This document shows, in pieces, positions 1-7,204 of a DNA stretch of 17,100 nt (positions are counted from its first letter, which is position 1; each line of letters opens with the position of its first letter). Origin of the DNA: Phycisphaerales bacterium. Lineage in GTDB: Bacteria > Planctomycetota > Phycisphaerae > Phycisphaerales > SM1A02. A program made the translations under genes and the position numbers. The notes beneath the pieces were generated by a model. That model was not told the DNA's origin and ran no database searches. It saw only the letters and a program-made list of their open reading frames with translations. Location: contig JAQWRC010000175.1 in NCBI GenBank assembly GCA_029243925.1, positions 1 to 17,100 on the forward strand, in the 5' to 3' direction.

Positions 1-76
1 GGACGGGGCCGCGTGGATACCGGCATTGTACGCCCCCAACCCCTTGCCCGGCTCTCCAGCATGTAGGATCACTGTG

Positions 77-1396
77 ATGACCGATCTCTGGGCCGAAGAA
101 CGTGAAGAGCGACGAGCAGCGGCACGGCCGCTGGCCGCACGAATGCGCCCCGAGACACTTGAGCAGTTTGTCGGCCAGGAACAGTTCCTCGGCGAAGGCA
201 AACTCCTCACCCGGATGCTCGCAGCGGATCGAATGACCTCGATCCTGTTCTGGGGACCACCTGGGACAGGCAAAACAGCCTTGGCCAACCTGATTGCTCG
301 GCACACAGGCCGCCACTTTGAGCAGGCCAATGCAGCCATGGTTGGAGTCAAGGACATCCGGATGATCCTCGAGGCCGCCAGGCGCCGAGTGGAACTCGGA
401 CAGGGCAAGACCATCCTGTTTCTGGATGAAATCCATCGTTTCGCGCGAAATCAACAAGACGTGCTGCTGGCGGATGTGGAATCGGGACTGGTCACTCTTA
501 TTGGGGCCACAACCGAAAACCCATCCTTCTCAGTGAACTCCGCATTGATCTCACGCTCAACACTCTTCCAATTCGAGTCGCTGAACCCCGACCACCTGCG
601 GACAATCCTGCGGCGGGCCCTGACCGATCCGAGAGGATATGCCGCAAAGGCGATCACCGTCGATGACGATGCATTGGATCACTGGATTCGCATAGGCGAT
701 GGAGATGCTCGACGAACGCTCAACGCCCTGGAAGTTGCGGTATTGAGCCAATGCTCATTGCACGATGCAGATGAACCCTCTATCCACATCGATCTCACCG
801 CCGCAGAACAATCCATTCAAGCCAAGTCCATCCGCTATGACCGCGATGGGGATGGACATTACGACCACGCAAGTGCCTTGATCAAATCGATTCGAGGATC
901 CGATCCAGACGCTGCAACCCACTGGCTGGCCACGATGCTTGCTGCCGGCGAGGACCCTCGATTCATCTGCAGACGCCTGGCCATTCTTGCGTCAGAGGAC
1001 ATCGGACTTGCGGCGCCACAAGCACTCCAGATGGCAGCGGCGGCTTGGACAATCACGGAACGCGTCGGCATGCCCGAGTGTCAACTGACACTGTCGGAGT
1101 TGGTGCTTTATCTGGCCACCTGTCCGAAATCGCAAAGTGCCGCCAACGCCATCTGGACTGCAATGGATGATGTGCGCAACCAACGGACGGTGCCTGTCCC
1201 CCGCCATCTTCGTGATGCCCACTACGCCACCGCGGCCCAGCACGGCAATGGGGTTGACTATGTGAATCCACATGACGAACCACAGGCTGCCGCTGAACAG
1301 GAATATCTTGGCGTGGACCGGGCGTATTACACGCCCGGCGAACACGGGTTTGAGCAGGAAATTGCCCGACGCCTCCGAGGGCACCGTGATGAGTGA
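77..1396 (+). CDS. rarA: Replication-associated recombination protein A (RarA/MgsA), AAA+ ATPase
   Basis: This is a clamp-loader-like AAA+ ATPase that acts at stalled replication forks and single-stranded DNA gaps. From the ATG at 77 it has 439 residues, the usual family length. Visible motifs are Walker A GPPGTGKT (60-67), Walker B FLDEIH (115-120), sensor 1 GATTENPS (143-150), an SR arginine-finger pair (159-160) and sensor 2 GDARRTLN (about 209-216). The C-terminal MgsA-type oligomerisation region starts near residue 255 and includes the SEDIGLA stretch. I chose the ATG at 77 because MTDLWAEEREER leading into AARMRP fits the family N-terminus. The frame stays open upstream to the window edge, and a GTG at 74 is possible. 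The stop codon lies inside the next gene, fau, by an 8-base overlap, so the two are probably cotranscribed. Confidence in the family is very high. Confidence 0.96.
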   Translation: MTDLWAEEREERRAAARPLAARMRPETLEQFVGQEQFLGEGKLLTRMLAADRMTSILFWGPPGTGKTALANLIARHTGRHFEQANAAMVGVKDIRMILEAARRRVELGQGKTILFLDEIHRFARNQQDVLLADVESGLVTLIGATTENPSFSVNSALISRSTLFQFESLNPDHLRTILRRALTDPRGYAAKAITVDDDALDHWIRIGDGDARRTLNALEVAVLSQCSLHDADEPSIHIDLTAAEQSIQAKSIRYDRDGDGHYDHASALIKSIRGSDPDAATHWLATMLAAGEDPRFICRRLAILASEDIGLAAPQALQMAAAAWTITERVGMPECQLTLSELVLYLATCPKSQSAANAIWTAMDDVRNQRTVPVPRHLRDAHYATAAQHGNGVDYVNPHDEPQAAAEQEYLGVDRAYYTPGEHGFEQEIARRLRGHRDE

Positions 1397-1970
1397 GCCC
1401 TCGTCACTCCAGCAGGCAAAATCGGAGCAGCGCATCACATGCAGAGCGCGACTGGCTGGCATGAGTCCGGCAGAGCATGCTGCTGCCTCACACTCCATTT
1501 GCGCACAACTGGAGCAGGCCGCTGCCACAATCACCTCAGGAGCCATCATGGGATACCTCCCGCTGGCCGATGAGCCTGACATTCGCCCCTTTCTGCAGTC
1601 CTTGCTCGACCAGGGGCAGACCGTGGGGGTACCTCGCATTCTTGATGCCCAACACATGGATACTGTTCAGCTGAAATCGCTGGCTCAAGATCAAATGACT
1701 CAAGGCCCACATGGGGTGTATGGACCGAAGGATGGAATCGTCATTCCTGTGGACAACATCGGGATGATCATTGTTCCCGGTATGGCCTTTGATCAGCAAG
1801 GCAACCGCCTCGGCCGAGGCGGCGGCTACTACGATCGCTTCCTGTCACACCTCCCAAGCGACATACCGACCATTGGTTGCTGTTTTTCCTGCCAGTTCAT
1901 TGGGCACGTTGAAACTGGCCCGAAGGACGTCTCGATGTCGAAGATCCTCATGGAGGATGTCGGTCACTGA
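1389..1970 (+). CDS. fau: 5-formyltetrahydrofolate cyclo-ligase (MTHFS)
   Basis: This enzyme uses ATP to convert 5-formyltetrahydrofolate to 5,10-methenyltetrahydrofolate, returning a storage or side-product folate to one-carbon metabolism in the cytoplasm. The 193-residue protein has the family length. It shows the family signatures VPGMAFD (129-135) followed by NRLGRGGGYYDRFL (139-152), which bind ATP and folate, and an N-terminal helical segment containing the usual basic residues. I chose the ATG at 1389: a GAGG ribosome binding site sits 8 bases upstream inside the end of rarA. The frame is open further upstream to 1272, but that extension (about 39 residues) overlaps rarA and has no family similarity. 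The gene overlaps the rarA stop by 8 bases, which suggests translational coupling. In many Proteobacteria fau lies beside 6S RNA; I see no such RNA here. Confidence 0.95.
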   Translation: MSEPSSLQQAKSEQRITCRARLAGMSPAEHAAASHSICAQLEQAAATITSGAIMGYLPLADEPDIRPFLQSLLDQGQTVGVPRILDAQHMDTVQLKSLAQDQMTQGPHGVYGPKDGIVIPVDNIGMIIVPGMAFDQQGNRLGRGGGYYDRFLSHLPSDIPTIGCCFSCQFIGHVETGPKDVSMSKILMEDVGH

Positions 1971-1978
1971 GCAACGGA

Positions 1979-2007
1979 TTGACCGCGTATTCCGGGTACA
2001 CTTTCAG
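1979..2007 (+). promoter_or_regulatory. Possible promoter for the L,D-transpeptidase gene
   Basis: TTGACC at 1979-1984 resembles a -35 box. It is followed after 17 bases by TTTCAG at 2002-2007, a poor -10 match. TACACT at 1997-2002 is a better -10 match but is wrongly spaced. A start near 2014 would place all three downstream hairpins in the leader. This is weak evidence, given only as a candidate. Confidence 0.25.
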
Positions 2008-2017
2008 ACGTCGAGAC

Positions 2018-2087
2018 AGCCTCTTGAAGGAGGCTCTGCCGCGCAAGGTATGGGTGGAAACCCAGCCGCAACGTTCATGGAGGAACG
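2018..2087 (+). promoter_or_regulatory. Structured leader: three consecutive hairpins before the L,D-transpeptidase
   Basis: Three perfect short inverted repeats fall in a row. The first is AGCCTC/GAGGCT (2018-2035) with a 6-base loop. The second is TGGGT/ACCCA (2051-2064) closed by a GGAA loop of GNRA type, extendable by two G-C pairs to 2047-2067. The third is CGTTC/GAACG (2072-2087), whose loop and 3' side include the GGAGG ribosome binding site at 2079-2083. The last could mask translation start. The pattern suggests a folded 5' leader, possibly regulatory, but I do not recognise a known riboswitch consensus in it. Confidence 0.4.
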
Positions 2088-2090
2088 AGC

Positions 2091-3281
2091 ATGCCGCTTC
2101 CAAGCCAAAGCATTTCAAGCAATGTCCGAGGACGCTATATGTACCGCCGGCGGCGCAAGCGTCGTCGCCCGGTTCTGCTGCTGCTGATCTGTGCCCTCGC
2201 GGTAGGCGGTGCCTGGTGGCTCCTGTCCAACGACCGTGACACACCACCGACTACCGTGGTGCAAGCCAACGAGCCGGCTGCATTGGTCGAGCCCAGCCCA
2301 GCCCGGCAGGCGGTTCGGCCTGTGCCTGCACCCCGCGACATCGAAACAACGATCCATTCCGCTCCGGTTGCAACAATCACGGAAGCAGACACGCAGCCAG
2401 CGGCAGGATGGCGAACGCCTCCTGCAGAGCCAACACAGACAACACCAATCACCTCACAAGAACCCAGTGGCTCACTACTGCTGCCCAGCGATGCCGTCCT
2501 TCAAGCTCGCCAGGCTCTGGCAACAGAGGATCTGGTCACCGCACGGCGAATTTTGAGTAATGCCATTGCTGCGGGAACCCTCTCACCTGCCAATGACGAA
2601 GAAGCCAGATACATGGCTGCGGCGATCAATGACCGGCTGATCTTCTCCAATGAGATCTTTGATGGGGACCCCTACAGTTTCCGGTACGTCGTCCAAAGCG
2701 GCGATTCACTGGGCAAGATCGTCCAGCGCCTTGGACTGCAGGTCGATTGGCGTTTCATTCAGCGCATCAACGGGCTGGCTCGCCCAGACATGATTCGCAC
2801 CGGACAATCCCTGAAAGTCGTTACGGGCCCATTTCATGCCGATGTCGATCGCCAAATGCACAACATGACGCTCTACATCGGTGAAGGAACGCAGCGCACC
2901 TTCGTACGGGAATTCCTCGTCGGTCTTGGAGAATACGACTCTACTCCCGCGGGGTTGTTTCAAGTTCGACACGCGTCGAAGATGGTCAACCCAACCTGGA
3001 CGAATCCCAGAACACATGAGATCTATGCCGCCAACGATCCAGAGAATCCACTTGGCGAGTTCTGGATGGGTCTGCAAGGCATCCAAGAGCACAACCTGCA
3101 GGAGAGGTCATTCGGCCTGCATGGGACAATCGAGCCCAACTCGATTGGTCGAAACAACTCCATGGGCTGCATTCGCCTCGCCGATGGCGACATTGATCTG
3201 GTCTACGAGGTGCTCACCGAAGGGGTCAGCACCGTCTGGGTCAATGAAAACGACAACATTGCTGGCGTGCCCGGGGGATAA
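2091..3281 (+). CDS. Membrane-anchored LysM / L,D-transpeptidase (YkuD) protein
   Basis: This 396-residue protein is a likely peptidoglycan cross-linking or protein-anchoring enzyme acting outside the inner membrane. In order it has an Arg/Lys-rich N-terminus (18-26), one membrane segment (about 27-45), a Pro/Thr-rich linker (50-130), a helical TPR-like stretch (about 132-180), a LysM peptidoglycan-binding domain (about 198-245, with the VQSGDSL start) and a YkuD catalytic domain (about 255-385). The active-site pattern is complete: HGT at 344-346, then SIGRNNSMGCIRL at 351-363 with catalytic Cys360. The ATG at 2091 has a strong GGAGG 7 bases upstream; an in-frame ATG at 2139 would shorten the cytoplasmic tail. 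The gene ends 16 bases from the stop of the convergent porin gene. Domain assignment is secure; the exact substrate is unknown. Confidence 0.92.
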   Translation: MPLPSQSISSNVRGRYMYRRRRKRRRPVLLLLICALAVGGAWWLLSNDRDTPPTTVVQANEPAALVEPSPARQAVRPVPAPRDIETTIHSAPVATITEADTQPAAGWRTPPAEPTQTTPITSQEPSGSLLLPSDAVLQARQALATEDLVTARRILSNAIAAGTLSPANDEEARYMAAAINDRLIFSNEIFDGDPYSFRYVVQSGDSLGKIVQRLGLQVDWRFIQRINGLARPDMIRTGQSLKVVTGPFHADVDRQMHNMTLYIGEGTQRTFVREFLVGLGEYDSTPAGLFQVRHASKMVNPTWTNPRTHEIYAANDPENPLGEFWMGLQGIQEHNLQERSFGLHGTIEPNSIGRNNSMGCIRLADGDIDLVYEVLTEGVSTVWVNENDNIAGVPGG

Positions 3282-3297
3282 CCCGGATGCAGCTGAG

Positions 3298-4851
3298 CTA
3301 GAACATCAGTTGCAGTTGGGCTCGCATCAGGAACTGCCCCTTGAACTTGTCGTTGCCGACAAGCCAGCCTGTCTGGTTCATAGCAGATACGCCATTGAGC
3401 GGATTGATTGAAACGCCGAAGTCCATCGAGAACTTCGCGTCCTGTCCATCGATGTAGTAGTTGAAGCCGACCTGTACGATCTGGTACGGAGATCCAAATG
3501 GATCCTGATTTTGCCGATTTTGAAATGTGTTAAATGTTGTCTGCACATGGTGGGCACCACCCCACTGGTATCTGGCAACAAGTTCCGTCTTAGCATCGAC
3601 GTACACACCACCCTGCACTACCACCGCCATCCAATCGACGGCCACGATCGTCGGAGCGGGATCATGCTGCTTCTCGTAATAGAAGGAGGCGAAGAGATTA
3701 GCGCCACCAAACATGGCACTGATATCTGCGGTGCCCCCATACACACTCACAATGTCAGGTCCGTCCTCAGCAAACGACGAGACACCTGTGTCCTCACCGT
3801 GAATGGCTGTGCCCGCCACACCAATCATGAGTCCAAACTCCTGATCAACAGGACTTGTAAACTGCTTGAACTGTTCCCACTGGCCAGCGAGCAGAAACTC
3901 GGACCGCAGTTGAAACGAATAGTCGATGGAATCCGAGCTGTATGCGTGCGGAGGTTCCCGTTCAGCGCGACCTAGGGCAGTAAAGAGCGCTCCAGAGCCA
4001 CTGTTGGCACTGAACATGGCTCTGAATTGATCGTTCACATAATCGACTTCGATTCCCTGGACACGCCCCATCCCCAAGCGCATATCGATCGAGCTTCGAT
4101 TGATCATCAACTGTCGACCGGCATAGACCAATGTCTCACGACTGAATGGGGCGCGGAACAATCCGACCTTCACGGCAAGCTCGTCGGTCAGCCGCTGACG
4201 CACCCACGCCTCATACAAACGTGCTCCAAATGCCGAGTCATCACCGGAATAGTGCTGCGGGTCGAGTCGCCCATAGCCAAGCTCGAATCGGTACGTCAGA
4301 TCCTTACCAAAGAGGTGCCCAGCAAAGTTCAGGCGTGTAGTCGTAGATTCAAAGCCATAGACCCAGCCATCCACTCGATTGAACGGGGTTTCCTTGGGAA
4401 GCTGATTGGGGCCTGCATCTTGGTTGTACAGACGGTGATTCAGCATAAATCTGTTTTGTGACAGCGCCCCAATCTTCAGCAGGAACCGCCCATCGGCACT
4501 GGACAAGAAGAAGCCATCCGACCAGCCGGCCATGAGCCCGCTGCCGGTCAGACTCGATCTGGTATCTGCATCCGCAAGGACATCGGCTACCAAGCCCTTG
4601 ATCTGCTCGGCCCGCTGCTCAGTCATCCAGTCATCGCTGGATTCAGCCCGGAGGATGTCAATCTCCTCCTTCATCTGCTGATTCTCATCTCGGACAAGCC
4701 TCAGCTCATCCTGGATCGCCTCCAGGAGAAGATCAGTACGGTCCTGGCGATCTTCCTCGACAGATGCGGCGTGCAGCACACCAGTCACTGAGAGCCCCAG
4801 TGACGCAGCCAGCATGCCTGTTGTGAACCTGTGCAATCCCCTGCGCGACAT
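3298..4851 (-). CDS. Outer-membrane porin, Phycisphaerae type (paralogue 1)
   Basis: This is a predicted beta-barrel channel of 517 residues. Residues 1-29 form a signal peptide (basic MSRRGLHR start, hydrophobic core, HAA/S cleavage region). A coiled coil follows at about 34-70. The module DDWMTEQRAEQIKGLVADVLADADTR (about 73-98) is shared almost intact with the neighbouring porin. The rest is a long run of alternating aromatic and polar residues typical of beta strands, ending in RAQLQLMF, so the last residue is the phenylalanine expected for BAM-dependent insertion. I chose the ATG at 4851 because AAGGAG lies 8 bases upstream; a frame extension to 4959 adds 36 residues without sense. The overall fold resembles OprP/OprO-like (phosphate-selective) porins, but selectivity cannot be read from the sequence. 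Confidence 0.85.
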   Translation of the reverse strand: MSRRGLHRFTTGMLAASLGLSVTGVLHAASVEEDRQDRTDLLLEAIQDELRLVRDENQQMKEEIDILRAESSDDWMTEQRAEQIKGLVADVLADADTRSSLTGSGLMAGWSDGFFLSSADGRFLLKIGALSQNRFMLNHRLYNQDAGPNQLPKETPFNRVDGWVYGFESTTTRLNFAGHLFGKDLTYRFELGYGRLDPQHYSGDDSAFGARLYEAWVRQRLTDELAVKVGLFRAPFSRETLVYAGRQLMINRSSIDMRLGMGRVQGIEVDYVNDQFRAMFSANSGSGALFTALGRAEREPPHAYSSDSIDYSFQLRSEFLLAGQWEQFKQFTSPVDQEFGLMIGVAGTAIHGEDTGVSSFAEDGPDIVSVYGGTADISAMFGGANLFASFYYEKQHDPAPTIVAVDWMAVVVQGGVYVDAKTELVARYQWGGAHHVQTTFNTFQNRQNQDPFGSPYQIVQVGFNYYIDGQDAKFSMDFGVSINPLNGVSAMNQTGWLVGNDKFKGQFLMRAQLQLMF

Positions 4852-5052
4852 CCATTTCGCTCCTTGAAGGCCATCTCCATGGCCCATATCGCGAGTTATC
4901 GACCCTACGTGGCCTGGCCCTCCAAGGAATGCCTTCTCTATGGCCCCAAAACCGCTCAAGGACCACCAAATGGCCTCGGGTCATATTTTAGGATTTGCGG
5001 CACACATATTTAGCTGTGGTGCGTAGTTGAAGATGAAGCCATTGGTTTCAGG

Positions 5053-5100
5053 CTCTCCTCCTCTTACCTCCTTCTCTCTCTTCTCAACTCTCTCTCCTCC
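5053..5100. repeat. Polypyrimidine/polypurine tract
   Basis: On the plus strand 45 of 48 bases are C or T, the exceptions being A at 5066, 5086 and 5087. The minus strand is therefore almost pure purine and contains AAGGAGGT, a perfect Shine-Dalgarno core, although no plausible gene follows it. The tract lies about 65 bases upstream of the candidate -10 of the left porin gene. Such tracts can form unusual DNA structure or bind proteins; here the function is unknown. Confidence 0.7.
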
Positions 5101-5108
5101 ATCCGGAC

Positions 5109-5136
5109 CGGCCTCGGGATGCACAAGCCGAGGCCG
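5109..5136. repeat. 9-bp perfect inverted repeat in the porin spacer
   Basis: CGGCCTCGG (5109-5117) and CCGAGGCCG (5128-5136) are perfect inverted copies around a 10-base loop. On the plus strand ATTCCG and then TTTT (5143-5146) follow, resembling a weak terminator for a rightward transcript, but no rightward gene precedes it. On the minus strand no T-run follows. It may be a transcription terminator, an RNA hairpin or a protein site. Confidence 0.5.
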
Positions 5137-5174
5137 ATTCCGTTTTGAGCCCTGGAATGCTGCAATCAGAGGCC

Positions 5175-5211
5175 AAAAAGACAGCCGGCTCTCCCAAGGG
5201 AGAGCCGGCTG
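5175..5211 (-). terminator. Rho-independent terminator of porin paralogue 2
   Basis: A perfect 14-bp stem (5182-5195 pairing with 5198-5211, GC-rich, two unpaired bases at the tip) is followed on the minus strand by a run of five T (the plus-strand A-run at 5175-5179). It begins 31 bases after the stop codon of the right-hand porin gene, in the correct orientation. It should separate transcription of the two porins. Confidence 0.92.
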
Positions 5212-5242
5212 GAAACTGTACTTAACTTCACTCTGAGATGAA

Positions 5243-6769
5243 TCAGAAGCTCAGCTGGAGCTGCATTCGCAGCATCCACTGCTTCGTGTTGCCTGATACA
5301 TCAGCACCGTTGTTGTCGACAGCACCTGCGGTGTTCTGCCAACCGGTGTACGCTGCGCCACCTACGTTGAGGTTGCCACCCCACTGATAACCCCAGTCCA
5401 TACTGAGCTTAGCATTGGCTGACATGTAGTAGTTGGCACCGATCGTGAGGGTCTTGAAGTTGTCATGACCCACGGTGTCACCAGCGCCCAGATCGCGAAG
5501 CGTATCCTTGAGACCAGCATCAAGATACTGGTATCGAGCAAGAAGCTCCCAATCATCATTCAGGAAGTAACCAGCTTCAACAGCCCAACCAATTTGGTCG
5601 TCAGGCGATGAAACGCCGACAGGGATTGCAGCTGCAACACCACGTGGCTCGTCATCACCATAGGTGAGTGAAGCGCCAACGTTCAGACCACCAAAGTCCA
5701 GCGTAGCATCAGCGGTAACGAGCCACTGCGTACCAGGAGTCTGGAGTCCTGCTGTTGGGGTCCGATCAAGATCAGGCTTCATAGCTGCAGCACCGAAACC
5801 AAAGAGCATGCCAGTCTCGGAGCCCCGGGGGCTACCTTGACCGTCAAACTGGCTCCACGTACCACTTGCCTTCCACTCGACGCGACCACTGAAGGCCCAA
5901 TCGGTGGTGTTACCGGCATAGCCAGTGTTGCCATTAGCAAACTGGTTACCAAGCGTACCTGTGCCATTGCCATTGCTGTACATGACGTTGCCACGGAAGC
6001 TATCGCCAGCGTACTTCAGCTTAAGGCCACTGGTGTAGTCTGAGGTGCCCCAGTAGTAAACCTGGTTGCCTCGCTCGATGAACTGCTGATCTTCAGCATT
6101 CACCATCCACGCACGCATGACATCGAACTTCTGCTGACCAAGCTGGAGGCTCCAGCCATCGCTGCCGAGGTCCATGCCAACGTAAGCCCAGTCGATACCA
6201 AGATCGCCAGCGCCAGCGCCAGTGCTCAGGGTATTTTCGTAGGGGCTGTACTGCATACGCATGTTGTAGTAGAAGCCCTTACCGGCCGTACCACTGAAGT
6301 TGAGAGCCGCTCGCGTGGTCTCAAATCCGTAGTCGTTCTTTGAACCTGCAGGATCTGCGGGATTCAGAGATGGGTTCGCAGGAACGCGACCGTAGGAGTA
6401 GTTGCGATGGTTGTATACCCAACGGTTCTGCATGAGACCGTTGATCTTCAAACTGAAGTTACCATCGTTGCTGTTAATAACGAAACCATCATCGTATCCA
6501 GCAGTCATGCCGGATCCTTGAAGGCTTGCACGGGTGTCGGCATCTGCCAGCACGTCCTGCACGAGACCACGAACTTGCTCCGCACGCTGCTCAGTCATCC
6601 AATCAGCGTTCTGCGAGGCGGACAGCTCTGTGATCTTGGCTTCAGCAGCATCAAGCCGCTGTTGCAGGTCTTCGTAGCTAACATCCGCTGATGTACCCGC
6701 GAGTGCAGCGCCCGTAAGGCTTGTTGCTGCGGCTCCCGCGAGGAAGCCAACCTTGGTCAAAAGACTCAT
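5243..6769 (-). CDS. Outer-membrane porin, Phycisphaerae type (paralogue 2)
   Basis: This is a predicted beta-barrel outer-membrane channel of 508 residues. It has a clear signal peptide (1-24, ending ALA/G), a coiled coil (about 30-52), the shared module ADWMTEQRAEQVRGLVQDVLADADTR (about 55-80), and then GSGMTAGYDDGF, SLKINGLMQNR and many aromatic-rich beta strands. The C-terminus RMQLQLSF ends in phenylalanine, as outer-membrane barrels do. The ATG at 6769 has AGGAG 9 bases upstream. The N-terminal halves of the two porins match closely while the barrels diverge, so they are paralogues with probably different channels. A strong terminator follows and a long structured leader region precedes it, suggesting an abundantly expressed, individually regulated gene. 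A phosphate-porin-like (OprP) role is possible but unproven. Confidence 0.88.
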   Translation of the reverse strand: MSLLTKVGFLAGAAATSLTGAALAGTSADVSYEDLQQRLDAAEAKITELSASQNADWMTEQRAEQVRGLVQDVLADADTRASLQGSGMTAGYDDGFVINSNDGNFSLKINGLMQNRWVYNHRNYSYGRVPANPSLNPADPAGSKNDYGFETTRAALNFSGTAGKGFYYNMRMQYSPYENTLSTGAGAGDLGIDWAYVGMDLGSDGWSLQLGQQKFDVMRAWMVNAEDQQFIERGNQVYYWGTSDYTSGLKLKYAGDSFRGNVMYSNGNGTGTLGNQFANGNTGYAGNTTDWAFSGRVEWKASGTWSQFDGQGSPRGSETGMLFGFGAAAMKPDLDRTPTAGLQTPGTQWLVTADATLDFGGLNVGASLTYGDDEPRGVAAAIPVGVSSPDDQIGWAVEAGYFLNDDWELLARYQYLDAGLKDTLRDLGAGDTVGHDNFKTLTIGANYYMSANAKLSMDWGYQWGGNLNVGGAAYTGWQNTAGAVDNNGADVSGNTKQWMLRMQLQLSF

Positions 6770-7123
6770 AGGAAGACTCTCCTTTTTTCTCGTGAACGCA
6801 TGGCCTGATTAGAAGCCAAGTACGTCACTCTCATCGTCCATTACGTCTGCCAAAACCCAAGCCCACACGACTTGGAACAGACGCGACCTTCGCCTATCGG
6901 CCAACCTTGGCCGGTTAGTTGAAGGCGAGATATTACTGATTTCAGAGGGAATGGCTACCGCTCAGCCCCTAATGATGTAAAAAAGTAATGAGCAAGCCCC
7001 TGCGAGCACCCATAAGTGCTTATTTGGATGTGATTTATGCCGATTTGTGAGGCGGAAATCATTTTCTTACGAGAAATTCACCCACCCACAGGCTTGACGA
7101 GAAGCCATGGTGCGAAACGGACT
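6770..7123. other. Upstream region of porin paralogue 2: leader and promoter-like sequence, no gene
   Basis: I see no gene here. On the minus strand it holds an AT-rich stretch with TAATAT (near 6935-6930) as a possible -10, a TTGCTC element near 6990, a nested hairpin at 6890-6928, and a 7-base direct repeat AGCCCCT (plus-strand 6964-6970 and 6995-7001) whose copies start 31 bases apart, about three helical turns. Together these suggest promoter, leader and possible activator sites for the porin, but no single promoter stands out. Confidence 0.35.
6890..6928 (-). promoter_or_regulatory. Nested hairpin / dyad in the porin 2 leader
   Basis: The inner stem CGGCCAA (6898-6904) pairs perfectly with TTGGCCG (6907-6913) around a 2-base tip. 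An outer stem TCGCCT (6890-6895) pairs with AGGCGA (6923-6928). The inner part is also a 16-bp DNA dyad and could be an operator. It lies 120-160 bases upstream of the porin start, so it may be in the leader RNA or just upstream of the promoter. Confidence 0.45.
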
Positions 7124-7146
7124 GAGGGCACTGCATTCATGCCCTC
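7124..7146 (-). terminator. Possible terminator after the small ORF downstream of nuoH
   Basis: GAGGGCA (7124-7130) and TGCCCTC (7140-7146) form a perfect 7-bp stem with a 9-base loop, about 60 bases past the stop of the small ORF. The T content after it on the minus strand is poor (TCCGTTTCG), so it may be a weak or rho-assisted end for the carB-nuoH-small ORF transcript. Confidence 0.3.
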
Positions 7147-7204
7147 TCTAAGCCCTTTATTCACACTGCTTCGGCCATTTCTGCCGCAAGGTCCGATATC
7201 GCGA

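Larger units (their letters stand above)
4852..5174. other. Intergenic spacer between the two porins: candidate promoter, no gene
   Basis: No convincing gene lies here; the short ORFs lack ribosome binding sites and family character. On the minus strand, upstream of paralogue 1, TAAAAT (4990 to 4985) is a good -10 candidate and would give a leader of about 125 bases, but no clear -35 box sits 17 bases before it. Further upstream are the polypyrimidine tract (5053-5100) and the 9-bp inverted repeat (5109-5136) listed separately. Confidence 0.4.

Noticed and set aside
1..76. Possible end of an upstream gene (frame open to TAG at 64-66) or start of a divergent gene (minus-strand ATG at 42 or 63)
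   Set aside because: Only about 20 codons are visible, with no recognisable family sequence in any frame, so no call is justified.
992..1657. 221-codon minus-strand ORF opposite rarA and fau
   Set aside because: It spans two well-supported genes on the other strand, has a Cys/Arg/Ser-rich composition typical of a shadow frame and matches no family.
2018..2087. Known riboswitch (cyclic di-GMP type) in the transpeptidase leader
   Set aside because: The GNRA loop and GCAA pieces are suggestive, but the conserved core order and receptor helix of that class are not present.
3260..3297. Bidirectional terminator between the transpeptidase and porin 1
   Set aside because: CCGGG/CCCGG can form a 5-bp stem around the stop codon, but no T-run follows on either strand, and the gap is only 16 bases.
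3511..3975. 154-codon plus-strand ORF opposite porin 1, and a similar one at 4027-4461
   Set aside because: Both lie fully inside the porin, which has a signal peptide, ribosome binding site and C-terminal signature. Their translations look random.
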